In this document: piece by piece, positions 57,913 through 64,000 of the stretch
How the letters are laid out: each line of letters begins with the position of its first letter
How positions within the stretch are numbered: the first letter of the stretch is position 1
From: Plutella xylostella
Taxonomy: Eukaryota; Arthropoda; Insecta; Lepidoptera; Plutellidae
Assembly: GCF_932276165.1 (NCBI RefSeq)
Contig: NC_063986.1
Span: 12,040,501-12,104,500, forward strand
Direction of reading: 5' to 3'
Length of the DNA: 64,000 nucleotides
Translations under genes and position numbers: made by a program
Notes under the pieces: generated by a model
What the model saw: only the letters and a program-made list of their open reading frames with translations
Databases searched by the model: none
What the model was told of the DNA's origin: nothing

Positions 57913-59267
57913 ACTAGATTTGTTTATGTAGGTAAGAATATGGCATGAACTCTAATCTATTTTTGTAATGGATGTGCAAAATTTCGTATGTATGTATGTG
58001 TAAATGTGTACTTATACACCTAGGCCTAAAATAACGAGTGTAGAATTCACTTTTTTCCGTTCAAAACTATAAAATAGGTACTTAGACTACTTAGCTTAAT
58101 GCAACTACCTAGTACTTTATTATTTCCAATGAACATCCTGAAAAGATTGTAAATACATTATTAACCACCCACTCAATCTCCCTAAACAAAGAAGTGATAA
58201 GCGCATTATAATGAGTAATAATGTAATCTAATCTGAAGTAGGCCCTTGAGTGAGAGCGAGACTGAGCCCAGTAGTGGAGCAGGCGCACGGGTCACTCCAG
58301 CTTACGAGGAACGAAGATTGAAGCGCAGCTGAATATCTCGTTGCATTAAATGTACTGATTGCATGCCAGCTCTCCTTCGTTGGGTTTTTCTAAAGTGGAG
58401 TAGCCCTCCAGAGCTGGAGAGGCACTTCAGCCGCACGTGAGTCACATGACTCGGCCGTCCCTGCTGCTTGTCTAACGGGAGCTCTCGTGGAGACTCTGCA
58501 AGCAGCGAGTTTACTCTAGTTAGATATTTACTTAAACCAATAAGAACATTCTTTATATTTGAAATCTAGGTACCCATTTATGAGGTATTCTAATAGGTAG
58601 GGCACACATAAGCTTATAACCAATTAGAATTAGACCGGAAATATAATAGTCAGTTGTTCCGTTTCATATAAGTAATTTGTCTAATAAGGAACTTCAGGCA
58701 GTGTAACTAAACCGTATACTACTTATTAGCAATTACGAGGTACGATACAGACGTGAGTGTGTGGAGCAGACGCGTGGTGACGCCATGACCACGGGCTATT
58801 AAACGGTTGTATGGGTCGTTAGATATAATCTGAATCTAATGCATAATGCTTAGATTGCCTAGCGCCCGACTTAGGGTTACCAAACGAATCAAAATATAAC
58901 TAATTAACGAGCGTACATACGATGGTTCAACTTAGACTTGGGATGGATCTTGGCAATCATTGCTACAACCGGGAAAGGAATTGTTTATTTTAACTTCCTA
59001 TGAAATTAAAATAGTTCGACATCCCTGACGGCACACGTGTAATCGTTCCATCCGCTGTTTATGAGCAAGGACTATAGGTTTAGGTTACTGTGGTATGAGG
59101 AACTTAAGTGTTCCTCTATGTAACTGCTGGACCAGAATAGTCTCAGAAATATAAAAAATATTACTTATGTTTATAATATTCAACTACAGTAGGTAATACA
59201 ATACAACATATTATAACATTTTAAGTAAAGATAAACAAAAACCTATGGTGGCGCTGAGAAAAACCTT

Positions 59268-59304
59268 TTCCTATTTCCTTTATCTTATGAAGGAAATAGG
59301 AAAT
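59268..59304. repeat. Perfect short hairpin
   Basis: TTTCCTATTTCCTT and its exact complement are separated by a loop of 9 bases (TATCTTATG). Confidence 0.7.
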
Positions 59305-61042
59305 TCCAGTTATGATATATGAATTAGGTGTCCATATTACCTAGTTGAACTTTAGTTATTTGTTGGTGTTGATGCCGATGATGATCAGGATCAATTAACG
59401 CAACCAGTAGCGGCATCTACCATCGGACACCTGAACGCGTTAGTGAAACCGTGCGCCATGCCTTTGGTTCAATGTTGAGAGCGTAAGCCGCGAGGGCGGT
59501 TCATCATATTTAAGAGCAACACTAGGTGGCGCTTAAATAATTTTATAACCAGACTATAGCGAATCAAAAAAGGGTTGTGTGTTTGTCCAAACATTACTAT
59601 GAATACACTTTATTTCGCTAGAATTATTTTAAAACCACCAGATTACAACCTCGACCTGCGAGTACAAGGACCAAGAACTGCCGGAGCAGTCGTAGTTTGC
59701 ACATTCCTATCAGTTTTATTTATTTATTTATGCCTGTTAGTAACTTATAAAACCATATAGGTAGTTTAGGTAGGTATAGGTTATAACATCCAAATTACAA
59801 TATTAAAAGATAGCTACATTACTTAAATAGACATGCGATTAAATTATTATATAATTAATTAATTGTGCTATTCATTATTTAATTTCATTTTCGATTAAAT
59901 TATTAAATAGTATTTCAATCATGATTAAATATTAAAATTCTATCATAATTCATAATAATACCCCAGATCACTGTGTTCTAAGTTTGCGCACTGGAAAGCA
60001 CAAGATTTAATTTCAATAGAGTGCCGGCCTGATGCCCAACAGATTCAACGCCGCGGACCCAATATCAGAGATGCTGAATGAATCGATAAATAAAATAATG
60101 ATTTGACCCAGTTCCATCATTCCATCACAGACGTAAGAGTAATTAAATAAAAAGCCGCCGCCCGCCATCGCCGGATCATTAGCTCGTTAATTCGGTAGCG
60201 CGTATCATAATGTCGTAACTTGTAATTTATATTTTTTCATGTCAATATCCCTGATTCTTTAGATGTCACTCTTGATGTTTGGGCACAATGCGAGCGGCGG
60301 GCGCGGCGGGGGCGTCATTGTGTCCGTACATTAGGTTCCGCTCAGAATGTGGGACTCCTGCAGTTTTATTATCCGCGCTCGCGAGTGTGAAATTAAGTTA
60401 ACTTAAGTTTTTTTGGGTTTAAATTAACTTTCGATTTAAATTATTTAGTAATCGATTTAGTACATTAAGAGCATATATACCTACAGAACTATAAATTGAC
60501 ACAACGATGAATATAAAAATTGCAAATACTTACAGTGTAAGCATGTAAGATTAAGATAAACAATTTAAAAAAGTTAAAGTATTTATAAATGACCGTTTCA
60601 AAAGTGTGGGAGCCTCATGAACGGCGGCGACACACGGAGGCTGTGGCGGCGGGTGATGGCGACGCATCAAGCGATGATTACTTAATCAAGTCACTGAGGG
60701 CTCGGAAGTCTTGGCAGAGCACAGGACCACGCAAAACAGAAGTGACGAGAGTCTGAAACGTATAGTATTATGAGTTACATTACTTAGGAAGAAATAATAA
60801 TGACTTAATATACTTAGTAAAAACAATAAAAAAAAACATTAAATGGTCCCTAGTAAGTGACAAAATAATACACAGGCAACAGTCGCAAATACATGTACAA
60901 AATGGACGTACACCGACCTTCCAATTGAAAAGCCGATCTTGAGTTTAAACGGTACTAATGAACAGAATCTTATTTAGATGAATTTGTTCGATCATTTTCC
61001 TGTAAGCTCCCCGTGTCCGCCACTGCTCGCGGCTGCCTGTGC

Positions 61043-61045
<3 letters not shown>

Positions 61046-61073
<28 letters not shown>

Positions 61074-61162
61074 AGTGTCAATATTTGCACACTCATCTTG
61101 TTGCGCCGCGTAATGTCTTCATTTCAAACACTTCAGCCGCCGCCGCCGCCGCCGCCGCCGCC
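61046..61162 (+). repeat. Two (CCG)n tracts about 65 bases apart
   Basis: Runs of about ten CCG/GCC units at 61045-61074 and about nine at 61136-61162. Open frames through them are pure Arg, Pro or Ala runs and are compositional. Confidence 0.85.
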
Positions 61163-63189
61163 GCTAATGTCATTTTAAGCAACCAGGTATCCTCAAAATG
61201 TATGTTTAAAGTAATGTCTTTATTCGCGGACATACAAATTAAGTACAAGCTTCTGAATCTTCTAACAAGATCTCGTTATCGTTGTAAAAGTGTGTGCGGC
61301 CATAATACAATGTATAACTTTATAGGTATTATTTTTAATTTTGTTTTTTTATGTAAAGTGTTTAAAAAATCATGAAAACAACCACAATAGTAAGTACAAT
61401 GTTATTTTAAGGAAATGACATGAAATTCTAGCAAATAACATAAAAAACTACATCTTGTTACTGTCTCCGTCACTGCTGAGGCCGCAGTGGGCGTGCAACA
61501 TCAATCGTATCGAAAGTTTGACGAAAGCGAAATGGATCGCCATTTTTTTTCGCAAATCAATCAGCACGTTTTTTGTAGCCCTGACGATGCGTCGCAGCGG
61601 GGGCGGGGGCAGCGCCACCGCGCGCCGCGGGGGCGCCACCGTACACGCGTCACGGGAAATTGCACATTTGTGAGTTACACCACTATTGATACGAGGCTGA
61701 CACTCCGGAATGTTACAATCTGATTGATATGGAGTATGGAGGCGTTGGCGCGCGACTGAACTGTTGTTCTTGGAACATTGCAAAAAAATATCTTGCAAAA
61801 ACGAGCGATACGAATTACAAGATAAAATATGTTTACTTATACGTATAGATTTTTATAAAGCTTTACCAAACCATACTAGGAAATGCAGAATTAATGCTAA
61901 AGGCTTTCTACCAGTCAATCTGCAGGAGGATACCTTTATTTACAAATAATACCTAGCTAGGTACATAAAAATATTGCTTTGAATTTCGAATTGCTGGTCC
62001 AAATTTTTCGAAATTCCTTACTTGTCCTTATTTTCTCATAATTTATAAAGTAATATTAAAATCAACAATTTCAGGAAAGACTAGTAGCGGTAGCTTATTT
62101 ATGTTTTCAAACGTTGTTTTTCGAATCGGCCTATGACAATACTTCAATCCAAGAGTTTGTTAAATCAACATAATCCGAGCAAATATTTGAAAAAAAAAGT
62201 GGGAGATCGCCCACATGTTGCCGAGGGTCAACCCTTTATTTATCTACGGAACGTTTAGGATCCATTATAATATTTAATGCTAAATAAACAAGGCACTTAT
62301 GTCCCGAAATGACTTCATCCAGTCAACGTTTAAGGTAATCAGTTAAATGGTTGACTCTGATATTCGGGCTCACTATTATTTAGTTAATTCCGACTCGGGG
62401 TGCGGACTTCCAACAATCAGAGCGAAGGGGTTGAATGGATAATAATAATTGAAAATGGGTTCAGTATAGTCTGTAGAGACAAGCCTTATATAGCCCTGCA
62501 TCTAGGTAATTAGTGTTTCTACAGCAACCAAAATATGCTGCAGCGTCCCAGAAAATAATTTGTATATTTAGGTACATGGAATCACTCAAAACGATTCACG
62601 TTGATTCGATTTAACGATACTATTCACTTCGATTCACTGTAGTGAGTTCGATACACAAAGTTCTGCAACAAAAATTATATGAGAAAACTTCTATGCCGAT
62701 CTCCCTTTGTAATGAGCTGCATTTTTGAGTTCTGCTTTATACTTCTGTTTATTAAATACCTATCTACTACTAATTCTGTATGAAATGTGTGAGCGTGTGT
62801 CCTGGGGACAGTCCCCACGCATCCCCACAAGGTAACGGCTAGTCCGCTGTCGGCAGTTCGCGCTTATTTATGTAAATGAACGAATCTCTCCCCCCGCGGG
62901 ACCTTTGATCCCAACAACTAACATTAAAAAATATTACTTTTTTTACCCTGTTCGTCATTAGCGGTAACTCTTACACTGTGTTTGGATTAGAACGATTTCT
63001 GATTTTGTAAATAGCCAATTTCATCCTTTTTTTTCTTGCGCCTTTTAAGAGAGGATTTACGATTTCATACAATGATGATTACTGGAGGTAAGGGATGATT
63101 TTTAGGGTGTATTAAGCTTAACCCTTTTACAGGCAATGGCTGAAATATTGCCACTGTACCCACTTGAAACTTTATGCTATAGGTCGAAA

Positions 63190-63900
63190 ATCAAAATAAG
63201 TACATTTATTGTTTTAATTAAATATCTAGGTGTTATCCTTGACAGGAACCTCAATTTTCACAAACACATACAAAACTTAAGCTGTAAAGTACGGAGGTTA
63301 ATTTTTGTTTTCAAAATTTTAAGACACGTTGCTGATTCAACCCTTTTAAAACAAATTTATCTAGCTCTTTGTGAATCTCTGCTTAGGTATTGTATTTCTA
63401 GTTGGGGAGGTGCAAACAAAACGGCATTTTTAACCTTAGAACGAGCACAAAGGGCCGTATTAAAAGTATGCACTTTTAAACCATTTTATTATCCTACGTC
63501 GAAATTATATAATTATTGCGAGGTGTTAACAGTCAGACAAATATTCATTCTTACAGTAATTCTGTCACAGCATAAAACACTATTTTATAATAAAGATTTT
63601 ATTGAAAATAAACGTAGAAATGACAAAGTATGCACGACCGTTTTAACCCGTACTAAATTTATGCAAAACTTTTTTATCTTTTTAGGACCTTATCTATACA
63701 ATAAATCAAATAAATTTTTAGGAATTTACTCAAAAACTCATCTTGAATGTAAAAAACTATTGAGAAATTGGCTACTGTCGCTAAATTATGAGGAGACTGA
63801 AACCCTCTTAACTATTGTTAAATGAACAAAATGAGAACTTTGAAAGTTAAATTTTTAAAAAATTCTTATTATATCACAGGTACTATTTTTAAAATTTATA
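63190..63900 (+). mobile_element. 5'-truncated jockey-like LINE, C-terminal part
   Basis: The frame to 63825 encodes IKYLGVILDRNLNFHKHIQ, then LYLALCESLLRYC-like sequence (QIYLALCESLLRYCISSWGG) and LERAQRAVLKVCTFKPFYYP. This is the region after the RT core in jockey-like elements, equivalent to 36830-38204 in the other LINE but of a different subfamily. The first 20 or so codons of the open frame from 63136 do not look like LINE sequence. The 3' UTR runs to about the window edge. Confidence 0.8.
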
Positions 63901-64000
63901 AAAATAACCTTAGTCTATAATGAATTATAGTATTAAATTCTAAATTTATTTATTATAGTTTTAAATTCTAAATTTGCATTATATATACTCTAGTATTCTT

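Larger units (their letters stand above)
57913..63130. other. Non-coding region without a recognised gene
   Basis: Mostly AT-rich, with GC-rich islands at about 58230-58500, 60165-60370, 60615-60680, 61010-61165 and 61590-61660. No exon with splice context and no long frame was found. Two (CCG)n tracts and one perfect hairpin are listed separately. The islands could be regulatory sequences of a gene beyond the right edge or of gene B; this is inference. Confidence 0.4.

Noticed and set aside
61013..61375. Pro/Ala-run open frames
   Set aside because: Frames of (CCG)n tracts; no other coding signal.

Overview
The window is nuclear DNA of an insect, most likely a moth or butterfly. It contains short GC-rich exons in AT-rich introns, GT-AG splicing, piggyBac-type TTAA insertions, tRNA- and 5S-derived SINEs, RTE and jockey-like LINEs, a CTAGT-ending (GTCT)n Helitron-like repeat and TTAGG-like motifs. 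The species cannot be named from the sequence alone. All gene models below were built by hand from splice signals and reading-frame continuity.

Region 1 (1-19052, + strand) is the 3' part of a large non-classical cadherin gene. Thirty-three coding exons join without a frame break into about 1,681 residues. At least twelve cadherin-repeat boundaries are followed by a membrane-proximal domain, one transmembrane helix and a short tail with an NPLW motif. This layout suggests a cadherin-87A / cadherin-23-like protein. The N-terminus lies left of the window. The introns hold a piggyBac-like TTAA element, several 5'-truncated LINE tails, a 5S-derived SINE and a (GAT)n tract. Exon 29 has a tandem partial copy that differs almost only at synonymous sites.

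Region 2 (19066-20956, - strand) is a six-exon gene (gene A) for a secreted, helical, cysteine-containing protein of about 291 residues. It converges on the cadherin gene, and the two polyadenylation signals lie about 30 bases apart.

Region 3 (23470-53422, - strand) is a second secreted-protein gene (gene B) of 228 residues in five exons. It has the same general design as gene A: signal peptide, charged helices and spaced cysteines. I did not recognise either family. Gene B's second intron is about 25 kb and is a graveyard of mobile DNA. It includes a 1.7-kb foldback element with a 5S-SINE inside, a transposon carrying an exon-like start, a tail-to-tail inverted duplication of a promoter plus small ORF, a jockey-like LINE broken by a piggyBac-type element and by a second LINE, a truncated copy of gene B's own third exon, and a full-length RTE retrotransposon with an intact 991-codon ORF and an 11-bp target-site duplication.

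Region 4 (53423-64000) is sparse. It contains upstream DNA of gene B, a common dispersed repeat, a tRNA-like SINE, GC-rich patches with (CCG)n tracts, and the 3' end of another LINE at the right edge. No further host gene could be supported there.
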